From an uncultured Mollicutes bacterium (GTDB lineage Bacteria; Bacillota_I; Bacilli_A; Acholeplasmatales; Anaeroplasmataceae): 44,022 bases of DNA. A program made the position numbers and the translations under genes. The notes under the pieces were generated by a model that saw only the letters and a list, made by a program, of their open reading frames with translations, was not told the origin of the DNA and searched no databases. Location of the stretch: NCBI GenBank assembly GCA_900540175.1, contig UQFG01000014.1, positions 1 to 44,022 on the forward strand, written 5' to 3'. Of this stretch, positions 25,567-34,001 are shown piece after piece. The stretch's first letter is position 1. The number at the start of each line of letters is the position of its first letter.

Positions 25567-26223
25567 TTAAAAGGCAAACTCACAAATTCCCAAACTAAGA
25601 AGGTAATCGTTATCTTTTAATTTCGGTGAAGTTACGACGATTTTTTCCAAGCAACAAGCGTAATAAAACGCATCGATATCCACTTTTTCGCACGTGGAAG
25701 GCAAGATCAACGTGCAAATCGCCGTTTCGGCAAATGCATAACTTCCGATTCGAATCGTATCTTCCAACACCACTTCTTTTAAAGAGGTGCATCCGTAAAA
25801 GGTCGATGCGCGAAGATAAGGAACCCTCAAATGAACCGACTCCAACGAAATGCAGTCTTCAAAGGCATTTCGCTCGATGACATGAACCATCGAAAGATCG
25901 ATTCGTTTTAATTTTTTGCAGCCGGAAAAAGCAAGGCGTCCGATGTAAACGATTTGCTCGGAAGCGGCAAAATGAAGCGTTTCCAACTGCTCTTTTTGAT
26001 AAAATCCTCTGGTTGCAATCCCTTTGACCGGTTTTCCACGATATGTTTGCGGCACCGTCATCTCTTTGGCATTTCCATAAACATGCGAAACGAGATAGCC
26101 ATCTAGTTCTTCATCATACGAGTAAGAAAAACGCGGGATTTCAAAATAACACACCAGCCCGATGATCAAAGCGATGCCCAAAACAAAACCGGAAACAGAA
26201 GCTACAATCGTTTTTTTCTTCAT
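25567..26223 (-). CDS. Membrane-anchored BspA-type leucine-rich repeat protein
   Basis: A 218-residue protein with an N-terminal membrane segment (about 8-28) and then LRR_5/BspA-type repeats of 20-23 residues: IGRLAFSGCKKLKRIDL, IERNAFEDCISLESVHL, ASTFYGCTSLKEVVL, IGSYAFAETAICTLILP, IDAFYYACCLEKIVV. Such repeats form curved surfaces used in protein binding. The absence of a lipobox or LPXTG and the short length point to a membrane-tethered extracytoplasmic binding protein. It is the last gene of a six-gene operon and overlaps the pseudouridine synthase gene at an ATGA junction. Function unknown. Confidence 0.82.
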   Translation of the reverse strand: MKKKTIVASVSGFVLGIALIIGLVCYFEIPRFSYSYDEELDGYLVSHVYGNAKEMTVPQTYRGKPVKGIATRGFYQKEQLETLHFAASEQIVYIGRLAFSGCKKLKRIDLSMVHVIERNAFEDCISLESVHLRVPYLRASTFYGCTSLKEVVLEDTIRIGSYAFAETAICTLILPSTCEKVDIDAFYYACCLEKIVVTSPKLKDNDYLLSLGICEFAF

Positions 26224-27104
26224 CTTTTCACCTTCTTTTTTTCCCTCATCAACTGTTTCAAATCAAACGGAAGTTCTTTCTTTAAATGAATGGGTTGTTT
26301 GGTAACCGGGTGATCGAACATCACTTCATACGAATGCAAGCACAGTCGAGGGGCTTTTTTCAAATTGCCACCGTATAATTCATCCCCTAAAATCGGATGA
26401 TTCATCGCTTTCATATGAACGCGAATCTGATGCGTTCGGCCGGTTTTCAGCGTCACTTTCAGTAAACTGTAATCTCCAAATTCTTTGAGCACTTCATAAT
26501 GCGTCACGGCTTTTTTGCCGGTTTTGGAAATTCGTCTTCGCTGGTTGTGGTGGCGATCCATTCCAATCGGCAAATCGATTGTTCCGCATTTTTTCTGCCA
26601 CAATCCTTCCGTAAAACAAAGATAGTTTCTTTTGAGTGTATGCGTGGCAATCAGTTGATTGAGTTTAGCCGCACAGAGCATATCTTTGGCAAACAGTAAA
26701 ATCCCCGATGTGTCGGTATCAAGTCGGTGCGCGTATTTGATGCTGTAATCATATCCTTTATTCTGGTAGTAAAAACTGACGATGTTACAAAGCGTCCCTC
26801 TTTTTGATTTATCATCGGGATGTACCAAGATATGAGCCGGTTTATTGACGATCAGCAAATAGTCGTCTTCATAAAGGATGTCGAGTTTTTTTTCGTCCGG
26901 TAAAAAATCCCGGTGTTCTGCCGTATCGACGGTCAACAAATCGCCTTTTTTCAAGGGTTGGTTTAACGACCGAACCGGCTCTTTATGATTGACCGTCAAT
27001 CTCCCTTCGGCAAACAGACGGTGGATTTTGGATGGGGCAACACCAAACGATTGTATGTAAGAAAGAACACTTTGATCCTCAGTCAACCAATAATTCGTCT
27101 TCAT
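26220..27104 (-). CDS. RluA-family 23S rRNA/tRNA pseudouridine synthase
   Basis: A 294-residue enzyme that isomerises uridine in structured RNA. The N-terminal S4-like domain (about 15-65, PSKIHRLFAEGRLTVN) precedes the catalytic core with HRLDTDTSGILLFAK containing the catalytic Asp, then GRTHQIRVHM and LHSYEVMFDHP. RluD/RluC-type enzymes look alike, so the target position cannot be given. It overlaps the metallophosphoesterase gene by 26 bases and the leucine-rich repeat gene by four. Confidence 0.92.
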   Translation of the reverse strand: MKTNYWLTEDQSVLSYIQSFGVAPSKIHRLFAEGRLTVNHKEPVRSLNQPLKKGDLLTVDTAEHRDFLPDEKKLDILYEDDYLLIVNKPAHILVHPDDKSKRGTLCNIVSFYYQNKGYDYSIKYAHRLDTDTSGILLFAKDMLCAAKLNQLIATHTLKRNYLCFTEGLWQKKCGTIDLPIGMDRHHNQRRRISKTGKKAVTHYEVLKEFGDYSLLKVTLKTGRTHQIRVHMKAMNHPILGDELYGGNLKKAPRLCLHSYEVMFDHPVTKQPIHLKKELPFDLKQLMREKKKVKR

Positions 27105-28209
27105 GGATATAAGTCGATTCGATCAAGCCGATGGTTCCGTTTTGTTTGACCAAACAGTACGGCTCCGCCAATTTGACGATCGAAATTTTATCTCCTTTTT
27201 TCAAATTCATAAAATAATTGGTTCCGTCAAAACAATAGTTTTTCCCGTTATAGGTGTAAATAAACGAATGATGTACCCACATCTCATCTTTCAGCCCCAG
27301 CGGTCGAATAGAAACAAAATCCAAATCCCTTTTTAAAATTTCCACTTCGTTTTGACCGAAACAAATATTTGTATTCCGATTGTCTTGTGCATGATAAACA
27401 TCTTCTTTTAAAATATATTTGGGATAATGATCGACCGCTTGGAAGGAAAAATTCATTCCGTTTAAACAGTCCAGTATCACGATATTGATCTGACCGCCTT
27501 TAACCACATTGTTCCCACCGTCGATCGCAATGATCCGTTTTCGAAAATCGAAAATCGGATCGACATTGAAAACATCCGATCGATAATTTCTGGTCGGATA
27601 GTGCCCGACCATCATCAACAGCGGCTGAGGCGGAGCCGTTTCCAAAAATCGGTCGTATTTCAAAACTTCAATGGCTTTTTCCGGAATGCGGTTGATATCG
27701 GCAATCCCTCCGTGGACCAACACCATTTTCTCATTTAAAAACAAAACATCCGGAAGGCTGTCCGTAAATTGATAAAAAGAAGGATATTCTTTTTCGATTT
27801 TCGAAACAAAGGCATTGATATCCATTTCTTTAGAAAGCGAAATCTGCATCCGTTTGGCCAAATCGTTGATAACGGAATGCTTTCTTGTAAGGGCATAATA
27901 CAAAAACTTTTTTTCATCGACCGGCGGTAAAATAAAGCGAAAAATCTCATCGCAGTTGCCGGCAAGCAAATAGACGTTGTCTTGCTTGGAAAATTCGATC
28001 ATGTATTCCAACATGGCCAAATTATCGTCATCATCGCCTTTTTCAATCATATCCCCGAGGATAAACAAAATATCATCCGAACAAAACCCAACCTGTTTCA
28101 AAGCCTTTTGAAACAAACGCAGATCACCGTGAAGATCACTCATAAAAAGCAATCTTTTTTCCGGATCGATCCAAAGATGTTCGATTTTTGTTTTCTTGAT
28201 TCGTTCCAT
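27079..28209 (-). CDS. PPP-type metallophosphoesterase with C-terminal extension
   Basis: A 376-residue enzyme. The two-metal core is complete: FMSDLHGD, LGDMIEKGD, GNCDE, VHGG and MVGHYPTRN, then AIDGGNN. A C-terminal part of about 120 residues (from about residue 255) with short strands (WVHHSFIYTYNGKNYCFDG, KKGDKISIVKL, NGTIGLIESTYI) may be an SH3-like beta domain. The ATG at 28209 has a GGAGG site and directly follows the queH stop. The substrate (protein phosphate or nucleotide) is unknown. Confidence 0.85.
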   Translation of the reverse strand: MERIKKTKIEHLWIDPEKRLLFMSDLHGDLRLFQKALKQVGFCSDDILFILGDMIEKGDDDDNLAMLEYMIEFSKQDNVYLLAGNCDEIFRFILPPVDEKKFLYYALTRKHSVINDLAKRMQISLSKEMDINAFVSKIEKEYPSFYQFTDSLPDVLFLNEKMVLVHGGIADINRIPEKAIEVLKYDRFLETAPPQPLLMMVGHYPTRNYRSDVFNVDPIFDFRKRIIAIDGGNNVVKGGQINIVILDCLNGMNFSFQAVDHYPKYILKEDVYHAQDNRNTNICFGQNEVEILKRDLDFVSIRPLGLKDEMWVHHSFIYTYNGKNYCFDGTNYFMNLKKGDKISIVKLAEPYCLVKQNGTIGLIESTYIHEDELLVD

Positions 28210-28210
28210 C

Positions 28211-28798
28211 TTAATCCTCCTTTTTGGAAAAAATACATCCGCAGTAATGTTGGCGGTACAACTGGTATTCTTTCGAAAGCGCAACGGATTGTTTGTACCC
28301 TTCTTCTTTTTTGAAATCCGAATAAACAAAACCGATTTTCAATTCCTGTTCCAGCGCATAACCAATCTCATTGATCCAACGGCTGTTTTTATAGGGGGAA
28401 ACCGACAGTGTCGTCGTAAAATAATCCATCTGTAACGCTTTGGCTTTCAGAGCCGTTTTTAAAAGACGCAGTCGGTAACACAAATAGCAGCGCTTCCCGC
28501 CTTCTTGTTGATCCTCATAGCCTTGGACGGCCTGTTCGTAATCCTGCGGTCGGTACGAATCTTGGATAAGTGGGATGTTCAGTTCGCGTGCCAACCGAAT
28601 CTGTTCCTTCAAACGTTTTTCGTATTCTTCCTGCGGAGCAATGTTATCGTTGGTGTAAAAGATCGTAATGTCAAAATAGTTCTTCAAAAAAAGAAGCACG
28701 TAAGACGAACAAGGCGCACAGCAACTATGCAACAGCAAGCGCGGACGATGATCCAACGTTTCCAACCATTGTTTGAATTCCTTATACTGCGTGATCAA
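28211..28798 (-). CDS. queH: Epoxyqueuosine reductase QueH
   Basis: A 195-residue enzyme for the last step of queuosine synthesis in tRNA, reducing epoxyqueuosine. The cysteine motifs HSCCAPCSSY, GGKRCYLCYRLR and HYCGC are those of QueH (DUF208), which is unrelated to QueG. The best start is a TTG at 28798, nine bases after a strong AAGGAGG (28808-28814); an in-frame ATG at 28828 has no comparable site. The TTG lies inside the end of the upstream FAD gene. No other queuosine gene is in the window, so the precursor may be made elsewhere or salvaged. Confidence 0.92.
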   Translation of the reverse strand: MITQYKEFKQWLETLDHRPRLLLHSCCAPCSSYVLLFLKNYFDITIFYTNDNIAPQEEYEKRLKEQIRLARELNIPLIQDSYRPQDYEQAVQGYEDQQEGGKRCYLCYRLRLLKTALKAKALQMDYFTTTLSVSPYKNSRWINEIGYALEQELKIGFVYSDFKKEEGYKQSVALSKEYQLYRQHYCGCIFSKKED

Positions 28799-30362
28799 GC
28801 GTTTTTTCCTCCTTGTTCTTATTTGCAATTTGGATGGCCGTTTTCAATCCGTCCAAAGCGGCAGACATGATTCCGCCGGCATAACCGGCTCCTTCGCCGA
28901 TCGGATAGATTCCTTTTCGACTGGCCTGGTGCGTTTCATCTCTTACGATTCGTACCGGGCAGGAAGAACGGGATTCGATTCCGGTCAGAACGGCATCTGG
29001 ATGCGCAAACCCGTTCATTTTACGATCCAAGGCGATCAAGCCTTCTTTCAGCCCCGCAATCACAAAATCCGGTAGACAAGTGCGTAAATCCGCCAAAACG
29101 ATTCCATGCGGATAAGAAGGAAGGACGCTTCTTAACGAATGCGCCACTTCGTCGTTTAAAAATTCCCGTACCAAATTGGCCGGGGCCCGATAATCACCAG
29201 AAACTTGAAAAGCGAGCCGTTCGTATTTTTCCTGAAAATCCAATCCGTCCAACACACTTTTTTGAACGTAATCGGACGGTCTTACTTCTACCAGTAATGC
29301 CGAATTGGAGTTTCGGCCGCCACGATTGTGATCGCTCATCCCATTGGTTACGATCGTCTTTGGTTCGGAGGCACTAGCTACGACCACCCCACCCGGACAC
29401 ATACAAAACGTATAAATGCCGCGATCCTTACTGTGATGAGCCAATTTATAATAGGCCGCCGGCAGACTTTCACGAAAAGCACCGTACTGAATGGTATCAA
29501 TCCATTGGCGCGGATGTTCGATTCGAACTCCCATGGAAAACGACTTCGGTTCCATGTGCAGTTGCATCTTCCGATAAAGATACCGCAACGTATCTTTGGC
29601 CGAATGACCGATTCCCAGTAACAGGTGTTCTGTTGAAAACGTGTATTCTTTTTCGTTAGACCGACAACAAACCGTCCAAGAATCCTCGTTGAAAAAGGCA
29701 TCGCAAAAGCACGTTTCGAAGTAAAAGGTTCCGCCTAAGGCAATAATCTCCTGCCGAATCTGCTGAACCATTTTTATCAGATAATCCGTACCGATGTGCG
29801 GCATCGCGTCCCATAAAATATCGTCCGGCGCACCGTGTTTGACCATTTCTTCCAACAGAAAACGATTGAGCGGATCCTTGCGATTGGTGGTTAATTTTCC
29901 GTCTGAAAAAGTCCCGGCTCCGCCTTCGCCGAATTGAATATTGCTGTTTTCGTCCAGTATTTTATCCTTGAAAAAACGTTCGATATCGTTTTGTCTTTCA
30001 GAAGCCTTTTTACCGCGTTCGATGATGATCGGTTTGGCATGACACCGCGCCAAATAAAGTGCAGCAAACATCCCCGAAGGACCGAATCCGACCACAACCG
30101 GCGGTTTGGAACAAGACCATGAAGGATACTTCAAGAAAACCGATTGTTCTATATAACGTCGCACTTGTTTACCGGACAGTTTTTCATCGGTTTGAACCAA
30201 AAGCCTGTAAACATACTGAATATCGGTTTTATCTCTGGCATCGATCGAACGGGATAAAACCGTTACATCACACGAGCGCAGATGATATTTTAAACAGACG
30301 GCTTCTTTCAGTGTCTTTTTTTCGTTTACTTTCATTTTGAAGGCATCGATTTGATACTGCAT
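28782..30362 (-). CDS. FAD-dependent dehydrogenase, COG2509 type
   Basis: A 526-residue flavoprotein. After an N-terminal domain (about 1-90), the FAD site VVVGFGPSGMFAALYLAR (about residue 88-105) is followed by the highly conserved FGEGGAGTFSDGKLTT and later GEGAGYAGGIMSAALDGL, which closes the FAD fold. This matches the uncharacterised COG2509 family. The reaction is unknown. The ATG at 30362 with AGGAGAAACG upstream overlaps the previous FAD gene by 31 bases; a longer frame adds 20 codons. Confidence 0.9.
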   Translation of the reverse strand: MQYQIDAFKMKVNEKKTLKEAVCLKYHLRSCDVTVLSRSIDARDKTDIQYVYRLLVQTDEKLSGKQVRRYIEQSVFLKYPSWSCSKPPVVVGFGPSGMFAALYLARCHAKPIIIERGKKASERQNDIERFFKDKILDENSNIQFGEGGAGTFSDGKLTTNRKDPLNRFLLEEMVKHGAPDDILWDAMPHIGTDYLIKMVQQIRQEIIALGGTFYFETCFCDAFFNEDSWTVCCRSNEKEYTFSTEHLLLGIGHSAKDTLRYLYRKMQLHMEPKSFSMGVRIEHPRQWIDTIQYGAFRESLPAAYYKLAHHSKDRGIYTFCMCPGGVVVASASEPKTIVTNGMSDHNRGGRNSNSALLVEVRPSDYVQKSVLDGLDFQEKYERLAFQVSGDYRAPANLVREFLNDEVAHSLRSVLPSYPHGIVLADLRTCLPDFVIAGLKEGLIALDRKMNGFAHPDAVLTGIESRSSCPVRIVRDETHQASRKGIYPIGEGAGYAGGIMSAALDGLKTAIQIANKNKEEKTLDHAV

Positions 30363-31435
30363 AACGTTTCTCCTATTTTCAGTGCGCAACAAAACGCAAA
30401 CATCAGATTGTATCCGCCGCAAAGCCCGTCTACCGCAAGAACTTCTCCGCCGAAAAACAGATGCGGATCACGAATGAGCGAAAGATCCGGATTCAGTTGA
30501 TCGGTTTCCACCCCGCCGCAAACCACTTGAGCGAATTCAAAATCATAAACACCGGTAACCGGAAGAACAAAATCATGAACAGAAGGAAGAATTTCCGGAT
30601 GATTATTGAAAAACAGCACCAATTTCGGATGAAAAAGACCGACTAAATCATCTGGTTTAGAAATCCTAATATCCAATCCCGAAAGTAGATCCACATGAAC
30701 CGTACAACCGCTTTGATCCTTTAAATGCGCATAATACGACGACAGATTGAGAATACAAATCCCCGAAATTCCGTCTTTTTTAAAAATGATTTCCCCGCTT
30801 TCGCGGTGAATAATCCGCTCTTTTTGTTTCAGCGTTACCGTTGCTTTGGCTCTGGTACCGGCGATTTTAGTCAAATCCAAGGACGTTTGAAACCCAACCA
30901 ACGAAGGTCGCAATTCTGTCATTTTTACCTTCAATGATTTTAAATAATCGTAATACCCTTGTTGTTTTTTCATAACAAACGACGCGACAGAACCGCTGGC
31001 ACAAACCACGTAATCAAACGGACCGTAAATAGAGTTGATGTAATAGCGGCCCGATATTTTTTGAATGGAATCGACCGAAAGGTTCTTCAAAACCTTAAGC
31101 GGTGGTCGAAACAAACAATCCAGCACCGTTTGCGAGGATTCCGAAAACGGATAAATACGCCCTTCTTCGTCTTCTTTCGTATAAAGACCAAGCGTTTTAA
31201 AATACGCCCATAATTTTTCCCGATAAGAAGTGACGATATCATAAGCCAACCGGTGATGGTGATAATCTTCCAACGTCACTTTTCGATTGGCCAGGTTGGC
31301 TTTTCCGTTGCCGCTTGCCAATAACTTGCGGCCGCATTCTCTTTTTTCAAAAATCGTGTACTGGATTTTCTGCCGCTGCAAATACGATCCCAACAACAAA
31401 CCGCAGGCACCGCCGCCGATGATTGCCACGTTCAT
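30332..31435 (-). CDS. NAD(P)/FAD-dependent oxidoreductase, HI0933/BaiN type
   Basis: A 367-residue flavoprotein beginning with the dinucleotide fold AIIGGGACGLLLGSYL. ECGRKLLASGNGKANLAN is the HI0933-family hallmark, and GEVLAVDGLCGGYNLMFAFCCAL closes the FAD site. Some homologues (BaiN) act on bile-acid intermediates, but most are uncharacterised and sequence alone does not support that role. It heads the six-gene operon that runs to 25567. ATG start with AAAAGGAGTG upstream. Confidence 0.9.
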   Translation of the reverse strand: MNVAIIGGGACGLLLGSYLQRQKIQYTIFEKRECGRKLLASGNGKANLANRKVTLEDYHHHRLAYDIVTSYREKLWAYFKTLGLYTKEDEEGRIYPFSESSQTVLDCLFRPPLKVLKNLSVDSIQKISGRYYINSIYGPFDYVVCASGSVASFVMKKQQGYYDYLKSLKVKMTELRPSLVGFQTSLDLTKIAGTRAKATVTLKQKERIIHRESGEIIFKKDGISGICILNLSSYYAHLKDQSGCTVHVDLLSGLDIRISKPDDLVGLFHPKLVLFFNNHPEILPSVHDFVLPVTGVYDFEFAQVVCGGVETDQLNPDLSLIRDPHLFFGGEVLAVDGLCGGYNLMFAFCCALKIGETLCSIKSMPSK

Positions 31436-31460
31436 ATCATCACTCCTTTTCTAATTTTCC

Positions 31461-31469
31461 ATTATAGCA
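31461..31469 (-). promoter_or_regulatory. Extended -10 promoter of the six-gene FAD-queH operon
   Basis: TGCTATAAT on the minus strand, 26 bases before the start. The weak -35 region overlaps the T-run of the terminator of the glycosyltransferase gene. Confidence 0.65.
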
Positions 31470-31479
31470 TAATCCGACC

Positions 31480-31512
31480 AAAAACAAAAGGCCATATCCT
31501 GAGGATATGGTC
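31480..31512 (-). terminator. Intrinsic terminator of the GT4 gene
   Basis: Stem 31490-31499 with 31503-31512 (CCATATCC/GGATATGG core, three-base loop) directly after the stop codon, then a T-rich run on the minus strand. Confidence 0.85.
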
Positions 31513-32658
31513 TTACTTTTCGTTTTTCCGTTCATCGGCAATCGCCTGTTCGAATACTTTTTCCAACTGACAGACACAAGCATCGATGGAATACTGTTTG
31601 GCATAGTCGATATACGCCAAACTGCGCGCCTTCTTTTCTTCTTCGTGTTCCATCCAATACTCGATTTTTTCCCGCAAAGAATCGGCATCGCCATGACGGA
31701 ACAGATTCAATTCATCTAACGCAAACTGATTGGTCGCCGATATCTTGCTGTCGGAAATAACAGGTACCAGTCCGCACGTAAAGGCCTCCATGCAACTGAT
31801 CGCTTCGATTTCCGCATCGCTAGCATGCACATACAAATCACAGAAATTGATCACTTCGATCAACTCTTCTTCGGTATAAAAATCGAAAACAGGCGGATTG
31901 GTCAGTGTTTTGGAAATTTCCTCCAAATACCCTTTCCAAGGCCCTTTTCCGGCTAAAATCAACTGAATTTTATGTTCGTATTTGGAAGATTGGATCGCTT
32001 TGATAATCAAATCCTGCCGTTTTTCGACCGAATAACGACCGACCATCAAAATCAAAAACCGATCTTTCCATTTTTCGGGACGGGTAACTTCCTTTTTGCA
32101 AAAGGCTTCCGAAACGCCGTTACTAATCACGTGAAGATTGGAAGTATACCCATGTTGCCGCAGTTGATCGGCGATCATATTAGACGGGCAGTGGACATGG
32201 TCGAAAAGATTGTAAAATTTTTTAAAGCGTCGATAGATATAATCGTTAACCGGTTGAATTTTATTCATTCGAATGGTCGAGGTAATGTTTTCCGGTTGCA
32301 AGTGAAAAGCCGCCGTCGAAGGAATATGGTTCGCATCGCAAATTTTCTTCCCGTAGCGCTGGCAACTAAACGGCAGTAAAAAATGAACGACATCACTGCC
32401 GACAATGGCTTCTTTTAAAATTTTTTTATTTTTTTTCGCGAAAATAAATCCTTGGGATTTGGCAACTTGATACAAAACCGGCGTTTTTCTTATTCCCAGT
32501 TCAAAAGAGTTTTCAAGCGGTATATCCCCATCGACCCGTGATGCGGCCACCCGTACCGTATGACCGTGTTTGATCAATACCTCCGCAAAACGTCTGGTTG
32601 TCATCGTTGTTCCGTTGGTTTTATCCGCGTAAGAATCAACAATCAAGGTTATTATCAT
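31513..32658 (-). CDS. GT4-family glycosyltransferase
   Basis: A 381-residue retaining glycosyltransferase with two Rossmann-like domains. N-terminal GTTMTTRRFAEVLIKHGHTV is the acceptor side; LILMVGRYSVEKRQDLIIKA and the EAISCMEAFTCGLVPVISD segment (E...E motif) bind the sugar nucleotide. The sequence resembles enzymes that glycosylate diacylglycerol, but the acceptor cannot be fixed. It has its own promoter with TTGTCT and TATAAT, and its own terminator, so it is a single-gene unit. ATG start with AGAAGGGG upstream. Confidence 0.88.
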   Translation of the reverse strand: MIITLIVDSYADKTNGTTMTTRRFAEVLIKHGHTVRVAASRVDGDIPLENSFELGIRKTPVLYQVAKSQGFIFAKKNKKILKEAIVGSDVVHFLLPFSCQRYGKKICDANHIPSTAAFHLQPENITSTIRMNKIQPVNDYIYRRFKKFYNLFDHVHCPSNMIADQLRQHGYTSNLHVISNGVSEAFCKKEVTRPEKWKDRFLILMVGRYSVEKRQDLIIKAIQSSKYEHKIQLILAGKGPWKGYLEEISKTLTNPPVFDFYTEEELIEVINFCDLYVHASDAEIEAISCMEAFTCGLVPVISDSKISATNQFALDELNLFRHGDADSLREKIEYWMEHEEEKKARSLAYIDYAKQYSIDACVCQLEKVFEQAIADERKNEK

Positions 32659-32684
32659 ACATATGTCCCCTTCTTCTTGAATCC

Positions 32685-32713
32685 ATTATACAATAATCGT
32701 GAAAATTAGACAA
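32685..32713 (-). promoter_or_regulatory. Promoter of the GT4 gene
   Basis: TTGTCT (32708-32713) and TATAAT (32685-32690), spacer 17, on the minus strand. Confidence 0.75.
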
Positions 32714-32728
32714 GGGTTAAATCATTTC

Positions 32729-33220
32729 TTAGCACAGTTCCAAAATCGCATGTTTTAACTCGGAATCGTTTGAAAATTGATACGATACGCATTGATCGGT
32801 CACGCCATCATAAAGATAATCGATATTGTATGTCCAAGCCAACTGATCCAGTTGTTGTTGCAAGCAATAAGCATTCGGACTTGTCATTTGTTCTTTAGGA
32901 AGACTGACCAATAGAATTCGGATATGATGTTTTTGCAAATAAGCAATGATTTTTTCCATATTTTGCACGAATTCATCCAAATGATCCAATTCCCGTTCGC
33001 CCAAAGCCAAAATACAGTCATCATAATTGTCTTTGACTTTCAATTTCTCGATGAGTTCATAGGCCAATTTCGATGTCATTTCCTGATTGGAATAATTATC
33101 GATGTCACAGCACTGCATCAATTCGGATAGCGATTTTGTCGCAAAAACCTGATACGTTCCGTTTACAAACCGAATGCCTTCGAATAAACTACCGCCAAAA
33201 ATAACAATTTTCTTTTTCAT
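32729..33220 (-). CDS. Small SGNH-hydrolase-like protein, probably degenerate
   Basis: A 163-residue protein. GGSLFEG at the start sits where SGNH enzymes have the GDS nucleophile block, and LALGERELDHLDEF replaces the usual GxND block. A following strand, RILLVSLPKE, agrees with the Rossmann-like order. The usual C-terminal DxxH is not evident (the end reads NDSELKHAILELC, which could supply it in altered form). Catalytic activity is therefore uncertain. It is transcribed away from the DUF1836 gene from a TTGACA promoter. ATG start with GCGAGGTGTGATT upstream. Confidence 0.65.
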   Translation of the reverse strand: MKKKIVIFGGSLFEGIRFVNGTYQVFATKSLSELMQCCDIDNYSNQEMTSKLAYELIEKLKVKDNYDDCILALGERELDHLDEFVQNMEKIIAYLQKHHIRILLVSLPKEQMTSPNAYCLQQQLDQLAWTYNIDYLYDGVTDQCVSYQFSNDSELKHAILELC

Positions 33221-33255
33221 AAAATCACACCTCGCATAATTTGAAATTATATTAT

Positions 33256-33276
33256 CTAGTTTACGTTACTAGTTTA
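33256..33276. repeat. Direct repeat CTAGTTTA, two copies
   Basis: CTAGTTTA at 33256-33263 and 33269-33276, 13 bases apart. The second copy overlaps the -10 element of the minus-strand promoter. It looks like a binding site, possibly for the divergently encoded DUF1836 protein. Confidence 0.4.
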
Positions 33277-33299
33277 TAACACTTTTATGACTCTGTCAA
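33271..33299 (-). promoter_or_regulatory. Promoter of the SGNH-like gene
   Basis: TTGACA (33294-33299) and TAAACT (33271-33276), spacer 17, on the minus strand. Confidence 0.65.
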
Positions 33300-33318
33300 C
33301 GTTTTTTTAGAAAAATAT

Positions 33319-33347
33319 TTGTAATATTTTAAATAATATGATAGAAT
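33319..33347 (+). promoter_or_regulatory. Promoter of the DUF1836 gene
   Basis: TTGTAA (33319-33324) and TAGAAT (33342-33347), spacer 17. The transcript would start only a few bases before the GTGAGGTGA ribosome site. Confidence 0.65.
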
Positions 33348-33370
33348 AAGAACAGTGAGGTGAATCAAAT

Positions 33371-33985
33371 ATGAATACGATCAATAAAACGTTGGATCAT
33401 TGGCTTTCCAATTTGGCCGAATTTTCCTATACCGATTATGAAAAACTGCCGGATATCGATTTATACATGGATCAAGTGGTTACGTATCTGGAAAAACAGC
33501 TTTCCATTTTTCAAACTTCTTCTTTGGACAAGCAAATCACTTCTTCTATGATCAATAACTATGTCAAAGGTGAAGTTGTCAGTGCGCCGATCGCCAAAAA
33601 ATACAACCGCCAACATTTGGCTTTGATCGAAGAGGTCTGTACGCTAAAACAAGTCTTATCCATTGCCGAAGTCAAACAAATTATTGACGAACGCTACCGT
33701 AAAACGGATGCCGATTATTCGGTAGTTTTCAATCAGTTTAAAAACAGCATGACCGAAAAAAATTTAGAAGCGGTCGATAAAACCAAACAAGCACTTGAAA
33801 ACATCCAAGAAGACGATTTAAGAAGCCTGACCGATTTGGCCGTCGATTTGGCACTGACCGCCAATGCTTATATTTCCATCAGCAAACGGATTTTATTCTT
33901 AAATAAGTTACTGGATGAACAAAATAACGAGAAAAACGAAAAAAAGAAAAAGGAAGAAGAAAAAAAAGAAGGCAAACCGGCATAA
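33371..33985 (+). CDS. DUF1836-domain protein, putative DNA-binding regulator
   Basis: A 204-residue protein matching the DUF1836 layout: LPDIDLYMDQVVTYLEKQL, then ITSSMINNYVKGEVVSAPIAKKYNRQHLALI, a MerR/helix-turn-helix-like region, and a helical C-terminal half. The last 25 residues are almost all Lys, Glu and Asn, a charged tail. DUF1836 proteins are thought to be DNA-binding regulators but have no settled function. One of only two plus-strand genes, it is divergent from the SGNH-like gene. ATG start with GTGAGGTGA upstream. Confidence 0.85.
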   Translation: MNTINKTLDHWLSNLAEFSYTDYEKLPDIDLYMDQVVTYLEKQLSIFQTSSLDKQITSSMINNYVKGEVVSAPIAKKYNRQHLALIEEVCTLKQVLSIAEVKQIIDERYRKTDADYSVVFNQFKNSMTEKNLEAVDKTKQALENIQEDDLRSLTDLAVDLALTANAYISISKRILFLNKLLDEQNNEKNEKKKKEEEKKEGKPA

Positions 33986-34000
33986 GGTTGCCTTCTTTTT
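33961..34000. terminator. Bidirectional terminator between convergent genes
   Basis: A 14-bp stem (33961-33974 with 33987-34000; GAAGGCAA core) with A and T runs built in. It serves the DUF1836 gene (plus) and the SpoIIIAH-like gene (minus), and overlaps the 3' end of the first. Confidence 0.85.
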
Positions 34001-34001
34001 T

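Noticed and set aside
31436..31694. Short minus-strand open frame of 84 codons between the GT4 gene and the FAD operon
   Set aside because: It overlaps the GT4 coding end, terminator and next promoter in a different frame and has no ribosome site.
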